Positions 17,479 through 26,348 of a stretch of 64,000 nucleotides of DNA are shown here, piece by piece. The notes below the pieces were generated by a model. It made no database searches, had not been told where the DNA came from, and saw only the letters and a list, made by a program, of their open reading frames with translations. The DNA comes from Thermococcus litoralis DSM 5473 (GTDB lineage: Archaea > Methanobacteriota_B > Thermococci > Thermococcales > Thermococcaceae): the NCBI RefSeq assembly GCF_000246985.2, contig NC_022084.1, positions 1,947,224-2,011,223 on the forward strand. The letters are read 5' to 3'. The stretch's first letter is position 1. Each line of letters begins with the position of its first letter. Made by a program: the position numbers and the translations under genes.

Positions 17479-18039
17479 TTACTTTATTTTGAACAGATCT
17501 GAGCGGGTTATTATTCCTACGGGCTTGCCTTCTCTGTTCTGGACTATAACTGCTGGATGCTCCTCGAGGAGGTACTTTACGACTTCAATGCTTTCATCCT
17601 CATTTATTATTGGAAAAGGCTCATCCATAATCTCCAGAACCTTCTTTGAAAGCAGGTCTTCGTATTCAAAGCTCTTCCTAACGAGAATCTTCTCCGTAAC
17701 AGAACCTACCACCTTGTTGCCCGCTATTACGGGAACTTGGGAAATGTTGTGTTTGTTCATTAGCCTAACAACGTTTTCAACCGTTTCATATGGTTTGACC
17801 CCTATTATGGGAGAAGACATTATTTCCTTGGCCCTAAATCGAGCCTTTTTACACTCAGCCAAAGCCTGGAGAATTCGATTGAAAGTAGATAATCTAGGAT
17901 CAACTTTACCGCTTTCAAGTTTTGCTATATAAGCCTGCGTAACCCCCGCTTTTTTTGCAAGCTCTTCTTGTGTTATGCCGAGTTCCTTTCTAAGCTTCTT
18001 TATTTCCCGTGGATCGATGGGCTTGGGGATGATAACCAT
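17479..18039 (-). CDS. XRE-type HTH regulator with two CBS domains
   Basis: 186 aa. HTH at residues 12-60 (IKKLRKELGITQEELAKKAGVTQAYIAKLESG); CBS1 at about 68-122 (AKEIMSSPIIGVKPYETVENVVRLM), CBS2 at about 128-184. CBS pairs bind adenine nucleotides or SAM, so this is probably an energy- or nucleotide-responsive transcription factor. ATG 18039 follows GGTGG. The TATA-like TTTTTAAAAC at 18071-18080 sits in a near-palindrome that could allow autoregulation. Confidence 0.85.
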   Translation of the reverse strand: MVIIPKPIDPREIKKLRKELGITQEELAKKAGVTQAYIAKLESGKVDPRLSTFNRILQALAECKKARFRAKEIMSSPIIGVKPYETVENVVRLMNKHNISQVPVIAGNKVVGSVTEKILVRKSFEYEDLLSKKVLEIMDEPFPIINEDESIEVVKYLLEEHPAVIVQNREGKPVGIITRSDLFKIK

Positions 18040-18085
18040 AAATAACCACCAGTTATTAATGCAGCCAAAGTTTTAAAAACTTTAG

Positions 18086-18165
18086 TAGGGGGGCGTTAGG
18101 GATGTCGCCCCCCTGGGGGTCCCGAGGTCATCGCAACCCAATACTCCTCGGGCAATAAATATTAG
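18086..18165 (+). ncRNA. GC-rich structured intergenic element, possible ncRNA
   Basis: Within an AT-rich 177-bp gap, GGGGGGCG (18088) pairs with CGCCCCCC 10 nt later, and CCCGAGG pairs with CCTCGGG across an 18-nt loop. Such GC-rich islands mark stable RNAs in AT-richer hyperthermophiles. Neither strand codes. A near-palindromic TATA at 18071-18080 could serve either direction, but its spacing would start a plus transcript inside the first hairpin. Strand and ends are uncertain; no box C/D or ACA is clear. Confidence 0.4.
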
Positions 18166-18216
18166 CCCTAAAGACTTATAACCCTTAGGGAATGATGAAC
18201 TTTCAAGGTGTAAAGT

Positions 18217-18717
18217 ATGGCTGGAACGGTAAGTAAGGTAGTTAGATTCACCAATGAAGAGGAGTTTTTGGAGGATATGGAAGAGGCTATGGAAAGGTTC
18301 ACATATCTCGCGAGCAGATATGGAGTCAATGTCATAGAGGGAGTTCTCCTATGGGATTATGTGGGCATAAGGGACGAAGAAGGCGTGAAGATATTCAGGG
18401 TTGGGGAGTTCCCATACGTAGAGGGGACGCTTAAAGTTGATTTGGAAACCCTAAGAACCCTTGAGAGGTACTTTGACGAAATGGAGAGCAGATGGGAGGA
18501 CTTAACGACGGATGAGATAAACTATTTCGTTGAAATGCTTAACGAAGCCCTGGGAGAGGAAAGGGTTTACTATGAAGCTTACGACCTTGGCTTGGATAGA
18601 GACGAGGCTTACATAATTCTTAATATAAAGGGTCTCTATTACTTAGAGAACGTTGTAGACGCCGAAGATAGACATGTCCTGGAAGAGGCTGTCTCTATTT
18701 TGATGAAGTACGTGTAG
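18217..18717 (+). CDS. Hypothetical acidic protein
   Basis: 166 aa, strongly acidic, mixed alpha/beta, no membrane segment or known motif. AGGTG lies before ATG 18217 and a TATA box (CTTATAACC) is at about 18175. The next two genes follow with gaps of 9 and 8 nt, forming a probable operon ending in queE. I do not recognise the family. Confidence 0.6.
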   Translation: MAGTVSKVVRFTNEEEFLEDMEEAMERFTYLASRYGVNVIEGVLLWDYVGIRDEEGVKIFRVGEFPYVEGTLKVDLETLRTLERYFDEMESRWEDLTTDEINYFVEMLNEALGEERVYYEAYDLGLDRDEAYIILNIKGLYYLENVVDAEDRHVLEEAVSILMKYV

Positions 18718-18726
18718 GTGAGGGAA

Positions 18727-18975
18727 ATGCTGTTTAAGAAAAAGGGGCTCTTTACCGTTAGCGATGCTATGAAGGTCATAGAAATAGCAAGCAAAGAGGA
18801 TCCGAGGGAGATCATTATTATGTGCGAGGCTATTGATGAAGAAGCAAAAAGAAGACTTTGGGACTACGCTAGAGGAGTAGAGCTTATGGCAGATCTAACT
18901 GGAGAAAATAGAAGCGTCAAGATTGAAATACTTGAAGGATACGTGAGTGACAAGGTGAGGGGCATAGAGCTTTAG
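18727..18975 (+). CDS. Hypothetical 82-aa protein
   Basis: Small alpha/beta protein (FTVSDAMKVIEIASKEDPREIIIMCEAIDEEAKRRLWDYARG). No recognised domain. ATG 18727 is preferred over a GTG at 18718 because GGTGAGG is 5 nt upstream. It is coupled to the preceding gene and lies 8 bp before queE. Confidence 0.6.
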   Translation: MLFKKKGLFTVSDAMKVIEIASKEDPREIIIMCEAIDEEAKRRLWDYARGVELMADLTGENRSVKIEILEGYVSDKVRGIEL

Positions 18976-18983
18976 GTGATTCC

Positions 18984-19739
18984 ATGTTCTTAGCTGAAAT
19001 CTTCAACAGCTGGCAAGGAGAGGGGGGAAGCATAGAGGGAAGTGCCTTTGGTAGAAGGCAGATTTTTGTTAGATTCGCTGGCTGTGACCTTAGATGCATC
19101 TGGTGCGACTCCGCAGGCTATATCCTCGCTTCTAACGTTCCAAGATGGCGCTACGAAGTGAAGCCGTTTACTGGAAAGTTTGAGTACAAGCCCAACCCTG
19201 CAAAGCTTGAAGAAGTTGTTGATGTCATCTTAAAGCTAGACACCGGAGATATACACTCAATAAGCTACACCGGCGGAGAGCCAACTCTGCAGACGAAGAA
19301 CCTCTACGCCCTCATGGAGAGAATGCACGATTTGGGATTTAAAAACTTCTTAGAGACCAATGGAAGCAGGCCAGAAAGAGTAGAAGAAGTTGCCCATCTT
19401 GTAGATTATGCGAGTGTTGATATAAAAGATGAGACCGCCAAAGCAAGTAAAAATTGGCGGGAGCTGGTGCTCAGAGAAGTGGAGAGCATTAGGATACTTA
19501 AGAAAGCAGGGGCAAAAACTTATGCAAAGCTCGTGGTCACAAAAGACACAAAAGAAGAAAACGTGAGATGGTACGCAGAGCTGTTGAAAAACTTAGCCCC
19601 CCTTGCCATACAGCCCAAAGAGCCGATTGATATTTCCCAACACCAGCTTATGAAGCTTTACAACATCGCTGCAAAGATAATGGGAAGAGAAAACGTTGGT
19701 TTAAGCTTTCAGGTGCATAAGTATCTAAACGTCCTTTGA
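18984..19739 (+). CDS. queE: 7-carboxy-7-deazaguanine synthase (radical SAM)
   Basis: Makes CDG, precursor of preQ0 and hence archaeosine in tRNA. 251 aa. N-terminal EIFNSWQGEGGSIEG, then the QueE cluster motif RFAGCDLRCIWCDS (Cys-x3-Cys-x2-Cys), and YTGGEPTLQ binding SAM. VDYASVDIKDE and LAIQPKEPID are family segments. ATG 18984 follows AGGTGATT. It is last in a three-gene run. Confidence 0.9.
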   Translation: MFLAEIFNSWQGEGGSIEGSAFGRRQIFVRFAGCDLRCIWCDSAGYILASNVPRWRYEVKPFTGKFEYKPNPAKLEEVVDVILKLDTGDIHSISYTGGEPTLQTKNLYALMERMHDLGFKNFLETNGSRPERVEEVAHLVDYASVDIKDETAKASKNWRELVLREVESIRILKKAGAKTYAKLVVTKDTKEENVRWYAELLKNLAPLAIQPKEPIDISQHQLMKLYNIAAKIMGRENVGLSFQVHKYLNVL

Positions 19740-19770
19740 GATGGATTTTTAAACTGCTCATGGAGTTTTT

Positions 19771-19834
19771 CTTAGGCGATGATGTGGATTGGCCTTTGGG
19801 GTACTGATGCCCGGGATCGACGAAGCTGAGCCTA
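19771..19834 (+). ncRNA. Box C/D-like sRNA (candidate 2, atypical)
   Basis: TATA TTTTTAAAC at about 19745-19753 predicts a start near 19772, exactly where TTAGGC begins. C box GCGATGA (19776-19782), internal CTGA (19804-19807) and terminal D CTGA (19826-19829); AGGC and GCCT at the ends can pair. The first spacer (21 nt) is long and C' is degenerate, so the D' side may be non-functional. The D guide reads GGGATCGACGAAG. It touches the end of tmcA. Confidence 0.55.
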
Positions 19835-22273
19835 CTTGAGTATGTGCTTGTAGTAGTACCAGAGCCCCCTTATTATGTCCCTAACTTCTATCATCGTGAA
19901 CATTGGGCTTCTGTCGATGAACTTGGCAGTTTCTTCCCATGTATGGGCTTGAAGAACACGATAGATGAGGAGGTGGATTTGTCTCTCATCGAGATAAGGC
20001 TTCATCCAGCCATCCAAGAAATAAAGCTTTACCACTGGCTTCACTGCATCAAGAACGGTATCATAAGTTAAGACTTTACCCACGAACATCTCAAGCCTCT
20101 TCTTCTGCACATCTGTTAGGGTTATTGGGTAGTTGACGCTCTCTCCAAAAGGTGTTTCAAAGAGCCACCTCGCTATCTCGGGCTCCAAATCTCTATGCGT
20201 GTCCCCAAGCCACTCCGTAAGCCTAATTCTAAATTCATCGTTGGCTTTCTTAACTATCTCTTGAGCCTTCTTGCTTATTGGCTTTATCACTATTGCAGTG
20301 TATTCTCCGCTTACGGGATTCCTCGAGGGGCTTAGATGCACTACCGCAAACCCATTTCTTATCCAGAACCTTATGAGCTCTTCACTAGCTCCAAATCCAC
20401 TCCCTACCCAGTCAAGGCCTTCTCTATCGGCCTCTTGAATTAACAGTTCGAGTGCTTTGCTTCCAAGACCCATATCCATCGCATCTGGGTGCGTGGCTAT
20501 TCTAACCACCCTATAACCTTTTAACTTCGCAAACTCTTTTGCATAGTGGTGTTTCACCATCATGTCGGGGATTATGTTCCCCCTCGGCTTGTATCCCTTT
20601 GCCATTCTGTCTATATCCTTCTTTGGGATTCCCCCTTCCTTGGCTATCTGCACGGCACAGACTATCTTTCCATTCTTGAGTCTCAAAACCCTCGCTTCGT
20701 GGTGTGGTGCATCGGCTAAAAGTGCTACATCGCTCGGTCTGTTTCTGTAGTGAGCAAGAACGTAAATACCGACGAAGTGCCTCAAATCTTCTCTATCGTT
20801 TTCAAACCAGTCATCGAGGTCGGGCTTTTCAAAGTAGACCTCTTTTCTCCTAATAAGCTCGTAGTCTTCCTCAGTTAGCTCCACAGGCTCGGCATCCAGC
20901 AGGAGAACGTCAAAGAGCCACCTCTCAATCGGGTCGTTGCTCTCGTATCTAATCGGCACCGAGAGATGTATCTCCTTGAACTCTCTCTTCTCCTCGGCCT
21001 TTTTTAGGAACTTGACAGAGAAACCCCTTCCCGCCCCCTCATATCCGTGGATTGTGGAGGAGTAAATTACTTTGGGCTTTTTGAGGTATTGGTGGAGGAT
21101 CGGAACGTGAATTCCAGCGGCTTCGTCAATTACGTAAACGTCTGCGTTCATTCTATACCCTTGAGTTGGGGGATAATACCTTATCCCAATTCCCTTGGCG
21201 TATATTTCCTTTATGAGACCGTTTTCTTCTATGACCTTTGGCTTGTAGCCGAGCTTCTGGAGGCTTTTCTTCGCAAAGCGGAATAAGCTTTGCACGTTTT
21301 CGAGCTCTGGGGCCGTGACAACAATCCTCACGCGCTTTTTCTTTGATTTCACCGCAAGACCAACAGAACCTATACCAACGCTGACACTCTTTCCTCTTCC
21401 TCTATCCGCCGTTAGGACGACCATCCCATCGTTTTCTATCAGCTCTTCGAGGGCCTTAAGAACCTCAACCTGGCCGTTTGTGAGGCAGAGCTCATAGAGC
21501 TCCTTTGGAAATTTTATCTCTTCTGGTATTTTGATCTTTTCCCTTTCAGGGAGCTTTGCCTGACTCTTCTCGTTTTTTGGACCCTTTAGAATTTTTTGGT
21601 TTTCGGCGTTTAGGATGTAAATTCCTTCGTGCTCTTCAAACTTTCTGATGAGTCTCCTGTTAAACCTCTTTTTCACGTCATCTATGGTGTAGGGCGGAGT
21701 AACGAGGCTCTTGTGGAAGCCAGTCCACATGTTTTTCCACTTTTCAAATGGGTTGGCAAGGATGAATATTACTCCTCCACCCCTAACAGTCTCTATTATC
21801 CTACCGAGATCATTGGGAGAGAAATCATAGCTGAGATCAAGAACAAGCAGGTCATAAGTTCTCCCAAGAATATCGCGGGTGTGTTTAAAAGTAACGGCGG
21901 TAACGTTTACATTTTCTCCGGCAAGAACATCAAAATGCTTTCTAAATTCTTCATACCTCTTTCTTCCAAAAGTTTCCTGTCCAAGGGCATCGGTTGCATA
22001 AAGAACTTCCACCTTATCCTCGCTCTCATCCCTAAGCTTTTTCCCCATAAGTTCTTCAAGAATTGAGGATATTATTTTAGCAGAAGCCCCGGCAAGAATT
22101 CCAGCCAAAGTGGCTTTTTTCATTGTATCCCCAGCTAAAACTATCATTCTTCGGTGGAATTCTTCAATAGCCTCAGCGAGAGCGGTTTCAGTGAGCTTTA
22201 GAGTTGAATCCTTAACACCCTCACTTTTAGCATAGTCTCTCACTTCTTTGTCGAATCTCACTTTCACGGTCAT
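19832..22273 (-). CDS. tmcA: RNA cytidine N4-acetyltransferase
   Basis: 813 aa TmcA/Kre33/NAT10 family enzyme that makes ac4C from acetyl-CoA and ATP. N-terminal DUF1726-like part to about residue 200; RecD-like helicase with P-loop TADRGRGKSVSVGIG near residue 290 and VIDEAAGIHVPIL; GNAT domain VVRIATHPDAMDMGLGSKALELL near 590; C-terminal tRNA-binding-like tail. In Thermococcus this family acetylates rRNA, tRNA and other RNAs and supports growth at high temperature. Divergent from the S9 peptidase. Confidence 0.95.
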   Translation of the reverse strand: MTVKVRFDKEVRDYAKSEGVKDSTLKLTETALAEAIEEFHRRMIVLAGDTMKKATLAGILAGASAKIISSILEELMGKKLRDESEDKVEVLYATDALGQETFGRKRYEEFRKHFDVLAGENVNVTAVTFKHTRDILGRTYDLLVLDLSYDFSPNDLGRIIETVRGGGVIFILANPFEKWKNMWTGFHKSLVTPPYTIDDVKKRFNRRLIRKFEEHEGIYILNAENQKILKGPKNEKSQAKLPEREKIKIPEEIKFPKELYELCLTNGQVEVLKALEELIENDGMVVLTADRGRGKSVSVGIGSVGLAVKSKKKRVRIVVTAPELENVQSLFRFAKKSLQKLGYKPKVIEENGLIKEIYAKGIGIRYYPPTQGYRMNADVYVIDEAAGIHVPILHQYLKKPKVIYSSTIHGYEGAGRGFSVKFLKKAEEKREFKEIHLSVPIRYESNDPIERWLFDVLLLDAEPVELTEEDYELIRRKEVYFEKPDLDDWFENDREDLRHFVGIYVLAHYRNRPSDVALLADAPHHEARVLRLKNGKIVCAVQIAKEGGIPKKDIDRMAKGYKPRGNIIPDMMVKHHYAKEFAKLKGYRVVRIATHPDAMDMGLGSKALELLIQEADREGLDWVGSGFGASEELIRFWIRNGFAVVHLSPSRNPVSGEYTAIVIKPISKKAQEIVKKANDEFRIRLTEWLGDTHRDLEPEIARWLFETPFGESVNYPITLTDVQKKRLEMFVGKVLTYDTVLDAVKPVVKLYFLDGWMKPYLDERQIHLLIYRVLQAHTWEETAKFIDRSPMFTMIEVRDIIRGLWYYYKHILK

Positions 22274-22389
22274 TTTTTCATCCCCACAAATGAAAAAGCC
22301 GGGATGTTTAAAAACCTATACTTCATTAAGATATCAATTTAAACGCTAAGCTTTTATACGAAAAGAGCCTAATTAATATGGTGGTTTTA

Positions 22390-24294
22390 ATGAAAAAGAT
22401 TGATATCAAAGACTTGGGGAAGTTTAAGCTTGTCGGTGGACTTGATGTATACAGAAGAAAAGTTGCCTTTACGGTAAGCGAAATCAGCATAGAAAAAGAC
22501 GACTACTTCTCAAAAATCTATGTTTATGACAGTAGGAAGGTTGTGCAGTTCACCTCTGGACCAAAAGACTCGAATCCGCGCTTTTCGCCAGATGGTAAGT
22601 TCATGGCTTTCACATCCAAAAGGCACAAGGAAAGCAAGGAGGCTGAGCTTTACTTAATCCCGACCACCGGAGGAGAGGCAAGGCTTCTCACGAAGTTTAA
22701 ATTTGGAATAAATGACTATGAGTTTTCACCTGACGGCAAAACACTCGCCGTTATAACCCCAGTGGAGATCGAGAGAAAAAAGAAAAAGGACGACGTGCAC
22801 ATAATCAAGGAAATCCCCTTCTGGTTCAACGGCATTGGCTGGATTTATGGAAAGCGGAACCACATATATCTTGTCGATGTTGAGAGCGGGAAAAAGAGGA
22901 AGCTGACGAGAGGAAACCTTAACGTTCAAACTCTAAAATGGAGCAAAGATGGAAGCAAAATCTACTTTGTTGCCCAGGAGGATAGAGGAAAGAAGCCCAT
23001 GATAAGTGACCTCTTTGTTGTTGATCTTAAGAGCAAGAAGGTCGAAAAGCTGACCGATTCAAAGTGGCGCATTGGTGATTTAGTTCCTCTTGAAGACGGC
23101 ACGTTTATACTTAGAACGAACACTCTTGAGAGAGGCATTCCAACGAACACTCACATCTATCACTTCAATCCCGAGACGAAAGAGGTCAAAAAGCTCACGG
23201 CAAAGCTTGACCGCTCGGCTTACAACTCTCTCAACTGCGATGTAAGAGGCCCCTCTCGGAACCCGCTTGTTTACAAGGACGGCTGGGTTTACTACATAGC
23301 CACAGACGGCCCAAGGGCAAACCTCTTCCGTGTCAACCTCGATGGAGAGATAGAGCGTGTAATCGGCGGAGATAGAAGTGTTGAGACCTTTGGCATCGGG
23401 GAGTATATAGCCTTCATTACTCAGGATGCAACAACTCCAACGGAGCTTTACATTCTCAGAGATGGAAAGGAGAGGAAAGTCACCGACTTTAACGCATGGA
23501 TAAGGGAGTACAAGCTCTCAAAGCCGGAGCACTTCAAAGTCAAAGCGAGCGACGGCGTTGAGATAGATGCGTGGATAATGAAGCCCGTAGATTTTGAGGA
23601 AGGTAAAAAGTACCCGGCAGTTCTTGAAATCCACGGGGGGCCAAAAACTGCCTACGGCTACTCCTTTATGCACGAGTTCCACGTTTTAACCGCCAAAGGC
23701 TTCGTTGTAATATTCTCCAATCCAAGGGGAAGCGACGGTTATGGGGAGGATTTTGCTGACATAAGGGAGCACTACGGTGAGAGGGACTACCAGGACATAA
23801 TGGAGGTCGTGGACGAGGCTTTGAGAAGGTTCGACTTCATAGACTCGGAGAGGATAGGAGTAACCGGCGGCTCCTACGGCGGCTTCATGACGAACTGGAT
23901 AGTTGGACACACCAACCGCTTTAAAGCCGCTGTAACCCAAAGGTCAATCTCAAACTGGACGAGCTTTTTTGGAACGACGGACATAGGCTACTACTTTGCT
24001 CCAGATCAGATAGGCGGTGATCCCTGGAACAACACCGAAGGTTACTGGGAGAAGAGCCCCCTAAAGTACGCACCAAACGTCGAGACTCCTCTCTTAATAA
24101 TACACTCAATGGAAGACTACCGCTGCTGGCTTCCCGAGGCTTTGCAGTTCTTTACCGCCCTTAAGTACCTTGGCAAAACTGTTGAGCTCGCAATCTTCCC
24201 AGGCGAGAACCACGACCTCTCAAGAAAAGGAAAGCCCAAGCACAGGGTGAAGAGGTTGGAGCTAATAGTCGGCTGGATGGAGAAATTTCTCTAA
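22390..24294 (+). CDS. S9 family serine peptidase (acylaminoacyl peptidase-like)
   Basis: 634 aa, cytoplasmic. Beta-propeller at residues about 1-370, with repeats such as PRFSPDGKFMAFTSKR and YEFSPDGKTLAVITP, then alpha/beta hydrolase domain. Nucleophile Ser in GGSYGGFMTN; the Asp is likely in HSMEDYRCW and the His in GENHDLSRKG near the C-terminus. Likely removes N-acylated residues or cleaves short peptides downstream of the proteasome. ATG 22390 is chosen over one 12 nt earlier because GGTGG is 5 nt before it. Confidence 0.9.
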   Translation: MKKIDIKDLGKFKLVGGLDVYRRKVAFTVSEISIEKDDYFSKIYVYDSRKVVQFTSGPKDSNPRFSPDGKFMAFTSKRHKESKEAELYLIPTTGGEARLLTKFKFGINDYEFSPDGKTLAVITPVEIERKKKKDDVHIIKEIPFWFNGIGWIYGKRNHIYLVDVESGKKRKLTRGNLNVQTLKWSKDGSKIYFVAQEDRGKKPMISDLFVVDLKSKKVEKLTDSKWRIGDLVPLEDGTFILRTNTLERGIPTNTHIYHFNPETKEVKKLTAKLDRSAYNSLNCDVRGPSRNPLVYKDGWVYYIATDGPRANLFRVNLDGEIERVIGGDRSVETFGIGEYIAFITQDATTPTELYILRDGKERKVTDFNAWIREYKLSKPEHFKVKASDGVEIDAWIMKPVDFEEGKKYPAVLEIHGGPKTAYGYSFMHEFHVLTAKGFVVIFSNPRGSDGYGEDFADIREHYGERDYQDIMEVVDEALRRFDFIDSERIGVTGGSYGGFMTNWIVGHTNRFKAAVTQRSISNWTSFFGTTDIGYYFAPDQIGGDPWNNTEGYWEKSPLKYAPNVETPLLIIHSMEDYRCWLPEALQFFTALKYLGKTVELAIFPGENHDLSRKGKPKHRVKRLELIVGWMEKFL

Positions 24295-24301
24295 ATACTT
24301 T

Positions 24302-24982
24302 TTAAGTTTTTAGTCTTTCATCTATCATCCCAACTCCAGGAACTAACATTCCGTCTTCTCTAAGCTTATCTGCGTCCCCTATTACAAATAAGTATGTATT
24401 GGGGAGTTCTCTAATTAGTTCATTTAATCCTTCTTTAGAATAAAATATTGCTATGATAACTGTTATACGAGGATTATACTTTGCTAAAGCATTCTTTGTG
24501 AGAGCAATCAAGGAGCATCCTGAAGCCAATACACTTTTTGCTATAATTAAAATGTCGACTTCTGTCGGAACATCAGGTAAAATTGCACCTCGTACCTTGG
24601 AGGTAAAGCCAGATTTTCCATAAATCCTTTCTAAATCTAAATAGCCTCTATAGCTAATAGGGAAAACTTCAGATAATCCCTCCCCTAAGGCCTCGTAGTC
24701 ATCTTTATTGGTTATGATCACTGCAGTTAAATCAGATCGATATGTTTTTCCCGTATATGTGGCACTTAGTGGGGTTATAAGGGTGATATCTTCTGCAAAA
24801 AGTTGTGATAAAATCTTTGCCCCTGCTAATACGCCTAATACTCTTAGCAATTTTTGTAAAGGTTCCCCATTTAGGGTTCTATCTCGAATTTTGTTCTTAA
24901 ATATCAGAAGATCTAGGTCATTAAGAATTATAACTTGAGACACTGCTATATACCCCCCACTAAGATTAGTGAGCCTACACAT
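24302..24982 (-). CDS. Divergent uracil-phosphoribosyltransferase-like protein
   Basis: 226 aa. Order and spacing follow UPRTases: N-terminal QVIILNDLDLLIFKNKIRDRTLNG, PRPP-loop-like KSVLASGCSLIALTKNAL, and C-terminal LREDGMLVPGVGMIDERLKT. The canonical DPMLATGG becomes KSVLASGC, and the usual GD after VPG-L is GM, so ordinary UMP synthesis is doubtful. It overlaps the DUF4062 gene by 8 bp as the second gene of a two-gene operon in AT-rich DNA. ATG 24982 or GTG 24943 could be the start; neither has a strong ribosome site. Confidence 0.7.
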   Translation of the reverse strand: MCRLTNLSGGYIAVSQVIILNDLDLLIFKNKIRDRTLNGEPLQKLLRVLGVLAGAKILSQLFAEDITLITPLSATYTGKTYRSDLTAVIITNKDDYEALGEGLSEVFPISYRGYLDLERIYGKSGFTSKVRGAILPDVPTEVDILIIAKSVLASGCSLIALTKNALAKYNPRITVIIAIFYSKEGLNELIRELPNTYLFVIGDADKLREDGMLVPGVGMIDERLKT

Positions 24983-25694
24983 TATTTATTTGGCTATAGT
25001 ATAAAAATGTTAGCAATTTCGAAACTACTTCATCCAATGCTCGCCAGAAATTTTGGCGAATTTCGTCTTTTGAAACATATAAAACATACTCTTTCTTCTC
25101 ATTATTCTTAACTGAAAATCCGATATCAGATTTAGTAACTTGATATTCAATTTCAACATGATATTGTGAAAGTGCATCGAGGACTAAATAAACAAATTTA
25201 AATTCTATCGGTTTTGATGCATAACCATGAATTCTTTTTGAGATCCAGGTATTGAAAGCATTTTCAAAAATATTCTTTAGTTCCTCAGGAGTTTTATATT
25301 TGTGCTTCCAGTAGCCTCGCGTATAATCTAGCACCTTTTGGATAAATACCCTTTGAGCTGGTTCTATATGTGGCACATCTTTCACAAAAACTAATATTTT
25401 GGTGGGGTCAGAAAAATATGCTGCTTCAAATTCAATCTCTGTCGCTGATTTATTGTGTGGAGTTACGTAACCATACCTGCCCCCAAGAATCAATATAAAT
25501 AAGTCACAATCTCTAGCCATTTGTATTGTGCCAATTTCAGGAGTCACCCCTGGAACGGGGTATAAAATTGGAAAAGCTCCTATAGGGTGTACAAAGGGAT
25601 ATTTTCTAAGAACATCCAAAATAGCTTTTCGATCGTCTTTTAGATCAATTATTGTTGAACTTATCATGACTTTTATTTTGTCTGCATCACCCAT
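24975..25694 (-). CDS. DUF4062 (TIR-like) domain protein
   Basis: 239 aa. IKVMISSTIIDLKDDRKAIL at the N-terminus, CDLFILILGGRYGYVTPHNKSATEIEFEAAY at about residues 63-93, and ILVFVKDV match DUF4062, a TIR-like module common in prokaryotic immune genes. The Glu in SATEIEFEAA is at the catalytic-Glu position of TIR-like NADases. The rest (residues 110-239) is unassigned. Lines 25081-25200 contain 32 G+C in 120 bases, far below neighbours, suggesting transfer. Role inferred, not proven. Confidence 0.7.
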   Translation of the reverse strand: MGDADKIKVMISSTIIDLKDDRKAILDVLRKYPFVHPIGAFPILYPVPGVTPEIGTIQMARDCDLFILILGGRYGYVTPHNKSATEIEFEAAYFSDPTKILVFVKDVPHIEPAQRVFIQKVLDYTRGYWKHKYKTPEELKNIFENAFNTWISKRIHGYASKPIEFKFVYLVLDALSQYHVEIEYQVTKSDIGFSVKNNEKKEYVLYVSKDEIRQNFWRALDEVVSKLLTFLYYSQINNV

Positions 25695-25760
25695 GTAAAA
25701 ATCTTGGATTGAAAATTTAAAAAATTTGATGTAGGTTCATTGTCTATCTGTTATTAAAAC

Positions 25761-26222
25761 TCAAAGCGTATAATCCAACACTCTCTTGGCTTCCTCGATG
25801 TGTTCAGGATAGACGTTCCTTATCTCCGGGTGGAGAGCTTTGATAACCCTCCCTATGAGGACGAAGAGCGTTCCAGTAATTATAGGGAGTTCATCGACTA
25901 ACTCCTCTTCTAGGGGCATTTCGGCAGGTATGCTTGCAAGTACGAACTTTCTTATAGGCTCGATCTCAACCTTCTCATCCCTGATTACGGCTCTGAAAAG
26001 GTTCATTGAGTTCTTGAAGCCCTTGGTAAGTGGCAGGTGCCTGAGCTTTATTGTGTCACTCCCTTCCGCTATTGCGTTCTCATAGGCAACCTCAAAGAGG
26101 TCAGCAAGCTTCTTCTCCACTATGTCCATCATTTCCTCTGCTCTTGGCTTTGTGAGTGCAAGCTCACATGTCTTCTCAAGAATCTTCTCCAGTTGTGGGA
26201 AGGGGATTATCATGTTCGCCAT
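25761..26222 (-). CDS. DUF1931 family protein, histone-fold-like
   Basis: 153 aa, mostly helical. Sequence [19 protein letters not shown]...[31 protein letters not shown] fits DUF1931, whose known structure contains two histone-like folds in one chain. It is probably a DNA- or metal-binding protein, but its role is not settled. ATG 26222 is chosen because GGAGGGGTGAGG precedes it; upstream in-frame sequence lacks a site. Confidence 0.75.
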   Translation of the reverse strand: MANMIIPFPQLEKILEKTCELALTKPRAEEMMDIVEKKLADLFEVAYENAIAEGSDTIKLRHLPLTKGFKNSMNLFRAVIRDEKVEIEPIRKFVLASIPAEMPLEEELVDELPIITGTLFVLIGRVIKALHPEIRNVYPEHIEEAKRVLDYTL

Positions 26223-26348
26223 GTCCCTCACCCCTCCTTCCTTTTGCTCTCGATGTATATTTAAGTAACTAAAGGTATTTAAATTTTTCTCAGAACTTAC
26301 TAGAACACTCCGTGCAGAAACATAAAGAATGAAGAAAAATCGCACTGC

